A DNA stretch of 64,000 bases from Moorella sp. Hama-1 (GCF_023734095.1 NZ_AP024620.1:1360501-1424500); one strand, 5' to 3'. Numbered from the stretch's first letter, positions 33,752 to 43,320 are shown. Translations and numbers: made by a program. Notes: generated by a model from the sequence alone, not told the origin.

Positions 33752-35440
33752 TCATACATTAAATATACCGGCCAGTTCCTCCTCTGTTATATCCCAGGTC
33801 AGGTTATAGGGGAAGAGCTTTTCTTTCCTCATAAACTCTGGTAAACCTTCATCTTCACCCTTCATCCCGGCCTGGCGGTTGAACTCCAGCTCCGTCTGCA
33901 GGACCTCCAGCCCGAGTTCATTCAAGTAGCCGGCGGGAAGCCGGGTGTTATAAATGGCGTTTAACATATCAACCACCTTCTGCGGGTGGGCGGCTGTAGC
34001 CGACATAAGGAAGGCGCAAAGCCCCAGGGCGTCGTAGGCGGCCCGGCCGATCTGCATCTGTCGGGAGAGTTCCTTTTGCCCGGCGGCCTGGTGGTGGTCC
34101 ACCGGGGCAAATACTGTCAGGCCGGCGGTATGATCGGCGCCCATGGGCGAGGTAATATAGGTTATGCCGGTCCCTTTAACACCCCGGGGATCATAACCGG
34201 AGATGGCCTGGTTTTTCACCGTGGGCACCCGCTTGACCCCCAGGACCCGGCCGCAGTAACCGGCACCCATGCCCAGGAGGCGGCCGGTCAGGGTGTTCCG
34301 GGGGATTTCTTCTAGTAAGGTAGTAAAGCTGGCGGCGTCACCGAAGGTAGCCCGGCCGGCTTCGGCCATCACTGCCAGGGCGGCACCGATCTCAATGGTA
34401 TCCAGGCCCCAGTCGTTACACCAGTAGTTCCACCGGGCAATGGCGTCCAGGTCGGCTACCCCAAGGTTGGAACCCATCAGGCAGAGGGTTTCATACTCCA
34501 GGGGAGCCACGATTTCCTTGCCGTCGCGGTCGGGAATCACAGTTGAGCAGCGGATAACGCAGCTGTCCATACAACGCTCGCTGTGTTTACCCTCACCGCC
34601 CCGTTCCTCTATCAACCGGTAAACGGCATCGCCGCCGATGGCTTCCGCCCCGGCAAAGGTTCCCTGGCGGAAATTCAGGGTCGGCAGGGCCCCCAGGGCG
34701 TTGGTCAGGCCCATGGTCTCGGGCGTACCGTATTCAGTCAGGGTCTTAACACGGTCGCTGCCGGCTACCAGTTTATTAAAAGCCAGCCGGGCCGCTGTAA
34801 AGGCTTCTTTACTGGCCGGTTCCGGTACCGGCCCGACCTTCCGGGGGATCAGGATTGCTTTAATATGTTTGCTGCCCATAACGGCCCCAACACCGCCACG
34901 GGCTGCCAGCCGGCTGGGCCGGCCATAAACGTCGGTAACGGCGACGCCGGCGGCATAGAGCTGCTGTTCGCCGGCCTGGCCGATGGTTACCAGGGCGTAA
35001 TCCCGGCCAAAATCGGCGTAAAGGCGCCGGGCGAGTTCGAAATTACCCACCCCCAGGTAAGACGTAGCTGGGAGGAATTTAAAACCTCCGTTGTCTATCA
35101 CCAGGATCTGCCACTCTGGAGCCTGGCCTTCCAGGACCACCGCCCGCAGGCCGGCCCTGGCCAGGGCGTCGCCCGCCGTGCCCCCGGCGTTGGCTTCTTT
35201 AATGCCGCCTGTTAAGGGGCTCTTGCAGCCGACGGATAAGCGGCCGGCGCTGGAGATCCCCCTGCCGGCCAGGGGGCCGCAAGCCAGGATTAGCTTGTTC
35301 TCCGCGCCCAGGGGATTACAGCGGGGCGGCACCTCGGTTTTAATCAGCCGGGAGGTTAAATAACGCCCGCCCGCCAGGGGATTTTCCAGTTCCTCAAATT
35401 GCCCTTCGCCCCTGTTTAAATCGATGCGTAACAGTTTCAA
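33752..35440 (-). CDS. Tungsten-containing aldehyde:ferredoxin oxidoreductase family protein (short form)
   Basis: 562 residues, about 50 shorter than typical AOR. The N-terminal AOR domain binds the tungstobispterin cofactor (KSPLTGGIKEANAGGTAGDALARAGLRAVVLEG; RGGVGAVMGSKHIKAI). The [4Fe-4S] ligands are CMDSCVIRC near residue 290 and a single Cys in ALGLCAF near residue 480. These enzymes oxidise aldehydes or reduce acids with ferredoxin; the substrate of this branch is unknown. TTG start. It lies 8 bp after the RpiR-type regulator gene and would share its transcript. Confidence 0.88.
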   Translation of the reverse strand: MKLLRIDLNRGEGQFEELENPLAGGRYLTSRLIKTEVPPRCNPLGAENKLILACGPLAGRGISSAGRLSVGCKSPLTGGIKEANAGGTAGDALARAGLRAVVLEGQAPEWQILVIDNGGFKFLPATSYLGVGNFELARRLYADFGRDYALVTIGQAGEQQLYAAGVAVTDVYGRPSRLAARGGVGAVMGSKHIKAILIPRKVGPVPEPASKEAFTAARLAFNKLVAGSDRVKTLTEYGTPETMGLTNALGALPTLNFRQGTFAGAEAIGGDAVYRLIEERGGEGKHSERCMDSCVIRCSTVIPDRDGKEIVAPLEYETLCLMGSNLGVADLDAIARWNYWCNDWGLDTIEIGAALAVMAEAGRATFGDAASFTTLLEEIPRNTLTGRLLGMGAGYCGRVLGVKRVPTVKNQAISGYDPRGVKGTGITYITSPMGADHTAGLTVFAPVDHHQAAGQKELSRQMQIGRAAYDALGLCAFLMSATAAHPQKVVDMLNAIYNTRLPAGYLNELGLEVLQTELEFNRQAGMKGEDEGLPEFMRKEKLFPYNLTWDITEEELAGIFNV

Positions 35441-35447
35441 GGGTCAT

Positions 35448-36293
35448 CTACCTTTCTATACAATCATTCTCAATAATGCTATCAGTGATTCTTAGCGGCA
35501 CGTCAACCGTGGGCCTCCCCAGTTTAATCATCAATAGGAATAAACTATCAATAATACAGAGCTGGGAGAGACGAAATTCCATTGTCCCGGTAAACTCGGA
35601 TAAATAGCTGGCAGCCCCATAGAGGCTCAGGTTACTTATCCGGGCGATTGGCGATTGGAAGTTATTGGTCAGGGAGATAATTGTCCCCCCCTTTTCCCGG
35701 GCTATTTCTAAAGCCTCGACAATACTCTTGCTGGCGCCGCTAAAGGAGAAAGCCCAGCAAACATCTTCGGGTTTAAGCAGGGCGCTGCGGAATTTTTGTT
35801 CCCTCTGATCCTGGGGCAGGTAACAGGAACGACCCAGGCGCAATAGTTTGTGGTAGGCATCAAAGGCGGTCACCAGGGCCCCGCCACTGGCCAGGAGGAT
35901 AATCTCCCGGGCCTGCAAGAGGGTCCGGGCTACCTCAATCAGGACCTGGACGTCCAGGCGTTCCAGGGTGCTCTGGATAGCATTTATTTCTTTATCCTTT
36001 ACCTTGGCTACGATGGTTTGGGGATCGTCAGCCTCCGTGATGCCATAAGCTGGCCCGCTATGGTTGGTAAAGGCCTCCCGGGCCAGACTTAAACGCAGAT
36101 CGTGGTAGCTCTTGAGGTTTAAACGCCGGCACAGGCGGATTACAGTCGTTTTACTCGTCTGGGCCCTGTGGGCCAGTTCGGTAATGGACATCCGGGCAGA
36201 AGCCGCCGGGTCCTGGAGGATGATGTTTACTACCCCCTTTTCTGAAGGGGGTAACTGCTCGCGAATTAAATGTAGTTCCGCAATTAAACTCAT
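35448..36293 (-). CDS. RpiR/MurR-family transcriptional regulator
   Basis: 281 residues. The N-terminal RpiR helix-turn-helix spans about residues 1-80 (MSITELAHRAQTSKTTVIRLCRRLNLKSYHDLRLSLARE), and a SIS sugar-phosphate-binding domain spans 110-250 (IILLASGGALVTAFDAYHKLLRLG). The family usually senses phosphosugars. Here it sits between two AOR genes, so it probably controls them in response to a carbon-flux signal. The family role is known and the target is inferred. Confidence 0.9.
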   Translation of the reverse strand: MSLIAELHLIREQLPPSEKGVVNIILQDPAASARMSITELAHRAQTSKTTVIRLCRRLNLKSYHDLRLSLAREAFTNHSGPAYGITEADDPQTIVAKVKDKEINAIQSTLERLDVQVLIEVARTLLQAREIILLASGGALVTAFDAYHKLLRLGRSCYLPQDQREQKFRSALLKPEDVCWAFSFSGASKSIVEALEIAREKGGTIISLTNNFQSPIARISNLSLYGAASYLSEFTGTMEFRLSQLCIIDSLFLLMIKLGRPTVDVPLRITDSIIENDCIER

Positions 36294-36409
36294 GCCCTCA
36301 CCCGCTGCGAGATTATATTAACTATCCGGCTGGTGCCCTGGCTTTTTATCTCTTTTTGAACCGCCTCAAATTGCATGTCTCCTTGGGATAGCAATAGTGA
36401 CCCTTGGGG

Positions 36410-38302
36410 CTACTTTGAAGGTAGATCTTTAACTAGTTCTTGCAGACCCAGTTCCTTTAGCCTGGCGGCAGTAGGGATGCCGTCTTGGGTCCAGCCGCCC
36501 AGGGCATAGTATTCATCCAGCATGGCGTCCAGGTCAATAGTTAGGCCCTGGCGGGAGAGTTGGGCCTTGTCCGGGGGGACCTTTTCGATCTCCTCCGGGT
36601 TGGCGTAGACGTCCAGGGGTTCTTGCAAAGAACGCGGCGGCAGGTAATCGTCTTTGCGGCTGAAACCGTGGCGGACGTTATACATCCTTTCCAGGTTGAC
36701 AATGCGCTGCCCGATACGCATGATCTCTTCGTCGCTGATTGCTAGACCCAGAGCCCGGAGGCCGGCGGCCAGGTCGGCCGGCAGGATGGCATAGGTTTCC
36801 GTGAAGGCGAACTTGCAAATGCCGGCGGCGTCGGCCAGGGCGTTGCAGGTTTCGGTAAAGCGGACCATGTGGGGCTTAAATTTCTCCGCAGTGACTTCCA
36901 TGAGTTCCGGCCCGCACTCCGGCAATACTTTAGCGGCTACGTCGGTCATCCCGGCCACGTCAATGGTCGGCAGGGCGTAGAGATGGTCGGCGCCACGGTT
37001 GCTGGTGGCATGGCCCAGGCCGAAGGCCTTCAGCACCCGGCCTTCCTGGCGCGGCAATTCCACTCCTTTGACCTGCATGGCGAAGAATTCGCTGCCGTGG
37101 CCCAGGCGGGCGCTGGCTACCTTGACGCCGTCGGCCAGCAGGTCACCTGTGCCCCGGCGGGAGGCGATGTCTTTGATCAGGCCGATAATGGTCTCCGGGT
37201 CGCCCCACTCCATACTGTAGTCTGGGTCGTCCAGCAGGCCCCTTTCGTGGGCTTCCATGGCAAAGGCGATGACCAGGCCGGTGGAGATGGTGTCCAGGCC
37301 CAGTTCGTTACAGAGCTTGTTGGCGTAAATGACCAGCTCCATATTACCGTTCCAGAGGTTGGAACCCAGGGCGTTGGTGGTTTCATACTCCGGCCCTTCG
37401 TTAAGGGGGGTCTTAAAGGGGCCGTCCGGTACTTCGGTAATCCGGGCGCAGCGGATGGAGCAGGCGTAGCAGCCCTGGGTTTTCACCGTATAACGGGCCA
37501 CGGCCGCCGCGTTAATCTCTTTACCTAGGGGGAACTGGCCCCAGCGATGGTTTTTACTGGGCATGTCGCCGCTCATATTCTTAGAATCAATCAGGCAGAC
37601 GGTACCCCACTTGCTGTACATCTGGCTCTCCGGGTGGTTGCGGACGGCCGCCGTTACCCGGCGGACTACTTCCTTAAACTTCGGCGGGGTTTCTACCCGG
37701 TGGCTGCCTTTGACCACCAGGGCCTTGAGGTTTTTCGAACCCATAACGGCGCCCATGCCGGTGCGGGCCGCGGCCCGGGCGTAGTCGTTGATAATGCCGG
37801 CAATGCGTACCAGGTTTTCGCCCGCCGGGCCGATGGCGGCCACCCGGCTGCCGGGATAACGTTCCCTCAGGGTCTTTTCCGTTACTTCTGTGGTCTGGCC
37901 CCAGAGGTCGCCAGCGGGGAGTAGTTCCAGGTTGTCGTCCTCAATATGCAGGATTACCGGGCGGGCGGCGCGGCCGCGAAAGACGATGAGATCATAGCCG
38001 GCTTTACGCAGCTCGGGGCCGAAGAAGCCGGAGCTGTTGGCGTAACCGTAGGCGCCGGTGGCCGGCGACTTGGCTGTTACCGTATAACGGGCCGCCGAGG
38101 GCCAGGAGGTGCCCGTCAGGGGGCCGGTGGAAAAGATGAGCAGGTTTTCCGGGTCCAGGGGCTGGACTTCCGGGCCGACGTGGTCGTAGAGGACTTTGGC
38201 CGCCAGGCCGCGGCTGCCCAGGAATTTCAGTAAATCCTCCTGCGGCGTCGGTTGAAGCTCGATTTTGCCGGTTGTTAGATCTATCCAGGCTGTTTTAGCC
38301 AT
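36410..38302 (-). CDS. aor: Tungsten-containing aldehyde:ferredoxin oxidoreductase (AOR)
   Basis: 630 residues, full AOR length. Cofactor-binding segment TGAYGYANSSGFFGPELRKAGYDLIVFRG; RTGMGAVMGSKNLKALVVKG; [4Fe-4S] ligands CYACSIRC near residue 280 and Cys in AAGICKFAF near residue 490. Domain 2/3 motifs for the bispterin follow (GLGHATSNRGADH). It probably interconverts acids and aldehydes with ferredoxin. I use the ATG at 38,302, six bases after GAGGTG. A MoaD-like gene lies 42 bp upstream, and the RpiR regulator and a second AOR follow. Confidence 0.92.
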   Translation of the reverse strand: MAKTAWIDLTTGKIELQPTPQEDLLKFLGSRGLAAKVLYDHVGPEVQPLDPENLLIFSTGPLTGTSWPSAARYTVTAKSPATGAYGYANSSGFFGPELRKAGYDLIVFRGRAARPVILHIEDDNLELLPAGDLWGQTTEVTEKTLRERYPGSRVAAIGPAGENLVRIAGIINDYARAAARTGMGAVMGSKNLKALVVKGSHRVETPPKFKEVVRRVTAAVRNHPESQMYSKWGTVCLIDSKNMSGDMPSKNHRWGQFPLGKEINAAAVARYTVKTQGCYACSIRCARITEVPDGPFKTPLNEGPEYETTNALGSNLWNGNMELVIYANKLCNELGLDTISTGLVIAFAMEAHERGLLDDPDYSMEWGDPETIIGLIKDIASRRGTGDLLADGVKVASARLGHGSEFFAMQVKGVELPRQEGRVLKAFGLGHATSNRGADHLYALPTIDVAGMTDVAAKVLPECGPELMEVTAEKFKPHMVRFTETCNALADAAGICKFAFTETYAILPADLAAGLRALGLAISDEEIMRIGQRIVNLERMYNVRHGFSRKDDYLPPRSLQEPLDVYANPEEIEKVPPDKAQLSRQGLTIDLDAMLDEYYALGGWTQDGIPTAARLKELGLQELVKDLPSK

Positions 38303-38344
38303 GATGGTCACCTCTTTTAATATTTGACGGGATGGTAGTCCCCC

Positions 38345-38608
38345 CTAACCCCCGCTCATCAGGCTGAAGAAGTCTACCTGGTCACCGTCGCCCAATGGGG
38401 TATCAGGCCACTGCTCCGGGCTCAGACGCCGGCCGTTAAGGGATACGGCTAGAATGGTCGCCGGGTCTTTGCCTGCCAGCTGGGGGTATTGGGAGGTTAA
38501 ATACTGCCATAGGGTTGCCAGATTGGCCGGTGATTCCAGGTCAAGGGTTGTCTTCGTGGCACCGACGGCGGCCTGAAGAAAACCGTAAAAGTTTATTTGG
38601 ACCTGCAT
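38345..38608 (-). CDS. moaD: MoaD/ThiS-family sulfur-carrier protein
   Basis: 87 residues of ubiquitin-like beta-grasp fold ending in the obligatory Gly-Gly (FFSLMSGG). MoaD is thiocarboxylated at that Gly and donates sulfur for the dithiolene of molybdopterin. Its place directly before the AOR gene suggests a dedicated copy for the tungstopterin of these enzymes. The link with AOR genes is common in anaerobes; the dedication is inferred. Confidence 0.9.
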   Translation of the reverse strand: MQVQINFYGFLQAAVGATKTTLDLESPANLATLWQYLTSQYPQLAGKDPATILAVSLNGRRLSPEQWPDTPLGDGDQVDFFSLMSGG

Positions 38609-38860
38609 ATTATCACGCCTTTAACCCTCCTGTTTATAACCTCAATTTAATATATCCTCTCTGATTTCGATACAAGTTAAGGAAATCCTGCTGCTGGGTG
38701 GGATTAATACTGCTAAAACATTATTGAATGGCTGGTGAACTGGATCTTGGCCTACCCACTTGATATAGCGAGGAGCCTTTATTTTTGTCCGATTCATTGG
38801 CAAGGTAGTGGCTGGTAGCCCCTTTAACTGGTATAATTGGCAAAGGAGGTGGTGTACCAA

Positions 38861-39247
38861 GTGGCAACCTGTCAAGCCTGTGTTTTAACCTGTATGGATT
38901 TCCGCATCCAGGGTACCGTGTCCCAATGGCTGCATGAAAAAGGATTGGCCGGAAAGTATGATTATCTGTCCCTTCCCGGTGCCAGCCGCAATTTCATCGA
39001 GGAGGGCAAATTGAATCTAGTTGAGGATTCTTATCGGCTCCATCACATTGCAGAGGTTTACCTGATCCACCACGAAGACTGCGGCGCCTACAATCTGGGT
39101 GACCTACCTGTTGCTAAACAGCTAGATCGTCAGCGCCAGGACATGGAAATAGCCGCCAGGATACTAAAAGAACGCTACCCGGAGCTGAAGGTATACCTTG
39201 CCTTCCTCTATCTGGATGGCCATATTGTTGAATTTTCCGTAGCTTAG
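38861..39247 (+). CDS. Small carbonic-anhydrase-like zinc protein
   Basis: About 128 residues, much shorter than a full beta-carbonic anhydrase (around 200). Zinc-site motifs are there: CMDFRIQG (Cys, with the Asp-Arg pair) and YLIHHEDCGAYN (His and Cys), in the beta-class arrangement. The GTG at 38,861 lies eleven bases after AAAGGAGG. Such short forms are seen in acetogens and could hydrate CO2 for the Wood-Ljungdahl pathway, but activity of truncated forms is unproven. A strong hairpin follows. Confidence 0.7.
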   Translation: MATCQACVLTCMDFRIQGTVSQWLHEKGLAGKYDYLSLPGASRNFIEEGKLNLVEDSYRLHHIAEVYLIHHEDCGAYNLGDLPVAKQLDRQRQDMEIAARILKERYPELKVYLAFLYLDGHIVEFSVA

Positions 39248-39307
39248 GCGCCCTATGCCCTATCCCTTAGGAGCTTTAGTCCCGAAGAAACTCTAGCCGC
39301 TGCTCCA

Positions 39308-39345
39308 TTAGCCGGTCGGGGTATCCCCTGACCGGCTAACTTTCC
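39308..39345 (+). terminator. Terminator of the carbonic-anhydrase-like gene
   Basis: TTAGCCGGTC and GACCGGCTAA, a perfect 10-bp stem extended by GGGG/CCCC, followed by CTTTCCC. The stem is strong and the T-tract weak. Confidence 0.65.
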
Positions 39346-39525
39346 CGTGATGATTCTCGAAATCGGAAGGTTCTTGAATTAAACCATTTATCCTGGAGGA
39401 TAACTTAAGAGTAATAGCGAATGAATACCGTAAACTTAATCTTCCTGACGAAGCCCCGGTAGCCAGGAGGTACTGGCCGGCTGCAACTAACAGGCTTATA
39501 TTAAATTTTGGAAGGAGTTAGATAT

Positions 39526-40089
39526 ATGCAACCTGGTATACCTGCTAGTACTGATAAAAATAAACCGTTGCGTCTAAGCGCGTATTTTTATAAAATGAAG
39601 GGAAATAAACGGACACTTCCTTTTACTGTTCCCCTGGCTCTTGATATTTTTGTCTCCTGGCTGGGAGCGTTTTTAGGTATTAGTACGGTGGCCGCCCTCT
39701 CATTGGTGTATAAGATGCCCCTGCTGGTCCTCTCCTTTGGAGCTTCCGCTGTCCTGATTTACGGCGTACCTGATGTACCTCTGGCCCAGCCCCGTAATGT
39801 TATCGGCGGACATATTATCTCAGCTGCTATTGGAGTAAGTATTTATTATTTCTTTGGCATGACCTGGTGGTCAGCGGCCCTGGCTACATCTTTAGCTATT
39901 GTCTTGATGCTTATTACCAGTACCGTGCATCCACCTGGGGGTGCTACGGCTTTAGGGGCAGTCCTGAATCAGGCATCTCCCATCTACATACTGACACCCG
40001 TTGCGGCGGGGGCATTTATTATGGTAATCATCGGCCTGCTCGTCAACAACCTATCTCCCAACAGGAGATATCCCAGATACTGGTTATAG
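39526..40089 (+). CDS. HPP-family integral membrane protein
   Basis: About 187 residues with four to five membrane helices and the family signature STVHPPGGATALGAVL near residue 135. HPP proteins are little studied; a plant member transports nitrite into chloroplasts. Many bacterial members are fused to CBS domains, and here the next gene, 36 bp downstream, is a separate CBS protein. The ATG at 39,526 has AAGGAG eight bases upstream. Confidence 0.88.
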   Translation: MQPGIPASTDKNKPLRLSAYFYKMKGNKRTLPFTVPLALDIFVSWLGAFLGISTVAALSLVYKMPLLVLSFGASAVLIYGVPDVPLAQPRNVIGGHIISAAIGVSIYYFFGMTWWSAALATSLAIVLMLITSTVHPPGGATALGAVLNQASPIYILTPVAAGAFIMVIIGLLVNNLSPNRRYPRYWL

Positions 40090-40125
40090 GCGGTAGCTAT
40101 AAACAAAATTCGCGGAGGGAAATGT

Positions 40126-40692
40126 ATGGGTGACAGGCCTAATATTCTACTGGAAGATGTGGAGGCTGCCTTGCAGCAGGTGAGAGGTATTGTGGATATA
40201 ACCCCCGAGGACCTTTTGAAGATCGTTGCCCTAACACTTAATGAAGTTGAAAAACGTAAGGGGAAGTTCCAGTCTAAAGAATGGATCAAGGAGATTATGA
40301 AGGCTCCAGTCATTACCTGTACCCCTGATACCACTATCCCAGAAGCAGTTCGTATTTTACTGGAGCAAAACCTTCATTGCCTGCCAGTAATTGATGTAGG
40401 GGGAAAACTGGTGGGGATCGTCACGGAAACGGACCTGATGTTACAGTTTTCCCCCGAAACATTAAAGGCTTCCCTCAAGGATTTGTTTTTAAGAAAAAAA
40501 GTTCGTGGAGCTGGACAAAAGATAGGAGATGTTATGGTTAAAAAAGTGGTTAGTGCTAACCCGGAAGATCCTATTAATAAGGTCATTCACCTTATGCTTA
40601 AATATGGTTACGGCAGAATCCCTGTCGTAAATCAGGACAACGTATTAATCGGCATAGTCGCCCGTAAGGATGTTCTCGGTTTTTTAAAGTAG
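40126..40692 (+). CDS. CBS-domain pair protein, partner of the HPP protein
   Basis: 188 residues. Residues 1-55 form a helical N-terminus. Two CBS domains follow (residues 60-110, IMKAPVITCTPDTTIPEAVRIL; 135-188, VMVKKVVSANPEDPINKVIHLM). CBS pairs bind adenine nucleotides and gate transporters or enzymes. With the HPP gene just upstream it resembles the C-terminal part of HPP-CBS fusions. Regulation of the HPP channel by nucleotide is inferred. Confidence 0.88.
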   Translation: MGDRPNILLEDVEAALQQVRGIVDITPEDLLKIVALTLNEVEKRKGKFQSKEWIKEIMKAPVITCTPDTTIPEAVRILLEQNLHCLPVIDVGGKLVGIVTETDLMLQFSPETLKASLKDLFLRKKVRGAGQKIGDVMVKKVVSANPEDPINKVIHLMLKYGYGRIPVVNQDNVLIGIVARKDVLGFLK

Positions 40693-41071
40693 GGATTTTT
40701 ATCTCACCTGAACAACAGCTTTACCGGTAGGCAGGAACCACCGGGGGACATAAAAAGCACATCGGTTATGCCCTAGGGGACCGTGGTCCATAGATAAACA
40801 GCCTGGGTTGGTGAGGAGATAAAGCCCTCTAACGATACCGGCACCTCCCCGGCGTTAAAAATCAGGGTGCCTCCAAAACTGTACCCGGCAGGGATTAAAT
40901 AACCTTTCCTGCTTAGAGAAATCAATATCAGTAACCTTCCGGGGAGGGGTTAGACCCAGGGCATGGGTAAATAGGGCGTTTTGGTCGGGCAATGTTGGCC
41001 ACTTCCTTTACCATTAGTATTGACCAGCATTTCTACACTTTAAGGGGATATTCCTCTTTCTTGTTATTTAT
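40693..41071. other. 379-bp gap behind the CBS gene
   Basis: No gene, tRNA or known RNA element that I can support. It precedes decayed transposon genes and may be part of the same remnant. Confidence 0.4.
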
Positions 41072-41368
41072 TTACATTAATAGCAGCAATTCTTCTGCAT
41101 TTATAACCTGGTAGCGACCGTTATCTTCCCGGCGATAAAATTAAACCTGCTGCCGGTCCGGGTCAATGAGCCGCATATCCAGCCGGGCTCCTGGCAGCAC
41201 AAAATACCAAACCTCATCCAGCTCTAAGCGACAGGGAAGGCAATGTTAACCAAGGGAGAGTCTAAACCCTTCTCCGCAATGAAGTCCGTACTTACGTCCA
41301 TCCAACTCAACCATCCAGCGGTCCTGGCCGGGGTCGTAGGTCAGGTCACATTTATGACGCTTTATCAT
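41072..41368 (-). pseudogene. DUF5348-like protein, broken
   Basis: From an ATG at 41,368 the frame reads IKRHKCDLTYDPGQDRWMVELD then YGLHCGEGF, the DUF5348 pattern. It stops early at a TAA, continues in another frame (LELDEVWYFVLPGARLDMRL), and continues again after a further TAA (FYRREDNGRYQVINAEELLLL). At least one frameshift and one nonsense change have inactivated it. DUF5348 genes accompany TniB/ExeA-type transposon ATPases, which matches the neighbour. Confidence 0.65.
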
Positions 41369-41991
41369 AATAATTCCCCTTCAATGACCCGTTGGACCAT
41401 GTGATCGTCAATGATGCGTCGGCCATTTTGGGAACCATAAAGCAGGCAGTGGGTGCAGACCTTGTTGACGAGTCGGAGTATACCGCTGGTGAACTGAAAG
41501 ATCGCATCCAGGGCACCGTCCGAGAAAATATCATGCGCAGCACCGGCATAAAGGAGGTGCTGCCGCACATATTCCCCCATCTGGGCCCGGTCGAGGTGGG
41601 GTAGTTTACACTGGAGATCGATACGTTGCCGGATGGCAGCATAGGCCTGGAGCTTAAATTAGTCCCAGAGCTGACCAACGAGGATTAAGGCCATCGGACT
41701 TTGGGAATCCATTTGGAAATTGAGCTGGAAGCGGACCTCCTCCAGCATCTCGCGGTCCAGAAGATGGGCTTCATCGACAATGACCACTGCCTGGAGAAAC
41801 TGGAGGCCGCGCATTAGTTCGATTTTCCGGTGAAACTGGCGTTTGGCTGCGCCTCGATAGAATTTGGCTATACAATCTGGTAAAGGCAGGAAAAGGTTAT
41901 GGATATCAGCGCAACGATTCAGAAATCGGCGGTTTAACAAAAAACCGGCTTCAGGGATAACCCGGAAACCGGCTTGATTTTCTGTCCTCAT
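41365..41991 (-). pseudogene. Transposon-associated AAA ATPase (ExeA/TniB-like), broken
   Basis: A Walker B box (AVVIVDEAHLLDREMLEEVRFQLN) and sensor-1-like MALILVGQ are followed by an in-frame TAA at 41,659. The frame then continues (FKLQAYAAIRQRIDLQCKLPHLDRAQMGEYV... TSGILRLVNKVCTHCLL... VIEGELL), which is the C-terminal half of ExeA-type helpers of Mu/Tn7-like transposons. No Walker A box is visible, so the N-terminus is missing or shifted. Bases 41,992-42,240 upstream read as scrambled coding sequence, possibly the end of the transposase. A dead element. Confidence 0.7.
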
Positions 41992-42356
41992 GGCACCTGT
42001 TCCAGGCCGGCGGCGCGCTTAAAAAACGCCCGGTGGCGGAACGGTTAGCGTAGACTTTCTTCAAGGCCCAAGAACGGCGAGGTATTTGTGTAAAGAGGCG
42101 TCGGTCATCATGATGTTTAGTATAAACAGTTTCGCTACAAAAGGACGCAGTTTCAAGCGCCGGCCACGGATTATTGCCAGTTTCTCCATTCAACAACGGT
42201 GGAAGAAATCATAAGAAGAAATCATAAAAAGTACCGACGCCAGGCGTCTTATTTTGCTCAAAACCCGCAACCTTATCCCGTCTGGGAATGCCGCCATAAC
42301 TCGCCGTTAATCTAACACCCCCTGGGCAGCCAGAGTGACGTTGACCAGCCAGCGCC

Positions 42357-43022
42357 TTAAACAGGACGCCGCCAGCCGTTCAGGTAGGCCAGCACCTGGT
42401 CGGTAGTTACCACGTCGCCATACTTCATATGGAAATTGAATAGGGACACCTTGTGGGTGATATTGCTCCGATCGGCAACGCATTCCTCCGGGATAATGGT
42501 GCGGTAGCCGTTTGAGAAGGAGTCCACGGCGGTGGCGTAGACGCAGCCACTGGTCACCATACCGGTGACGATGGTGGTATCAACCCCGAGTTGGGTCAGC
42601 ATGGAGGCCAGGGCAGTGCCGAAAAAGCCGCTCGGGTAGGCCTTGACGATAACTGGTTCGGTGGGCATGGGCTTCAGTTCGTCGACGATATCGTAGGCCT
42701 CAGGGAGCGCTAGGGCCTGCTCCACAGCCGGCGTTCGCTTCCAGAGGCCTCGTTCTACCGCGTTATCGCTCCAGCGGGCGGTGGTGTAAATTACCGGCAC
42801 ACCCTTAGCACGGCAGGAGTCTAGCACTCGCTTGATGGCCTTGATGCAGGGGCCGGCGGTCTCGCTTTTGCCCAGGAGGTACTTGCTGTTGGCAAAAGCA
42901 TTGGCCATGTCGATGATCAGTAGGGCGGGATTCTTCCCGAAGCCCACCATCGTTTCACCCATGCCGCCGGTGGCGTAGGTCGAGAGTTCAGCGGCGGGGA
43001 TTACATCATCCCAGATTGCCAT
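42357..43022 (-). CDS. Isochorismatase-like cysteine hydrolase
   Basis: 221 residues. The catalytic triad of the family is visible: Asp in NPALLIIDMANAF (about residue 38), Lys in VIVKAYPSGFFGT (about 125) and Cys in GMVTSGCVYATAVDSF (about 160). Relatives hydrolyse N-carbamoyl compounds, ureidoacrylate, nicotinamide or isochorismate. In a cluster with a nucleobase permease and PucR, a carbamoyl- or amide-hydrolase role is most likely. GGGAGG lies eight bases before the ATG. Confidence 0.88.
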   Translation of the reverse strand: MAIWDDVIPAAELSTYATGGMGETMVGFGKNPALLIIDMANAFANSKYLLGKSETAGPCIKAIKRVLDSCRAKGVPVIYTTARWSDNAVERGLWKRTPAVEQALALPEAYDIVDELKPMPTEPVIVKAYPSGFFGTALASMLTQLGVDTTIVTGMVTSGCVYATAVDSFSNGYRTIIPEECVADRSNITHKVSLFNFHMKYGDVVTTDQVLAYLNGWRRPV

Positions 43023-43320
43023 TGGCTATACCTCCCGTATTTAGTTGTACGTTCTCAGAAACTCCCAAGCGTTGGGACTCAAGCCCTTCATGAAGGGCTT
43101 TTATTTTTTCTCCTCATCTCTGACTATTTCAAAACGTCACCAAAGTCTGGGCAGAAGCTGGCTACAAAACAACCAAGTGTCATAAGGAGGTTGGTCAAGC
43201 GGGCTATTAAAGGCCGGTACGTCAACAACGGCTTTAATAAAAGCATGGCGAATTAAGTGGCGTTGTCCTTTGGCTGCTGGCAGCAAGTGGGTTAAACAGC
43301 GATTGAGTGCCTAGGTCCGG
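43023..43320. other. 298-bp gap with a stray plus-strand terminator
   Basis: Apart from the hairpin at 43,081 I see nothing supported. It separates the UbiD-type genes from the hydrolase gene. Confidence 0.4.
43081..43109 (+). terminator. Terminator-like hairpin on the plus strand with no gene before it
   Basis: The perfect 20-base palindrome AAGCCCTTCATGAAGGGCTT is followed by TTATTTTTTC on the plus strand only. The nearest plus-strand gene ends at 40,692, so it is orphaned or ends antisense RNA. Confidence 0.55.
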
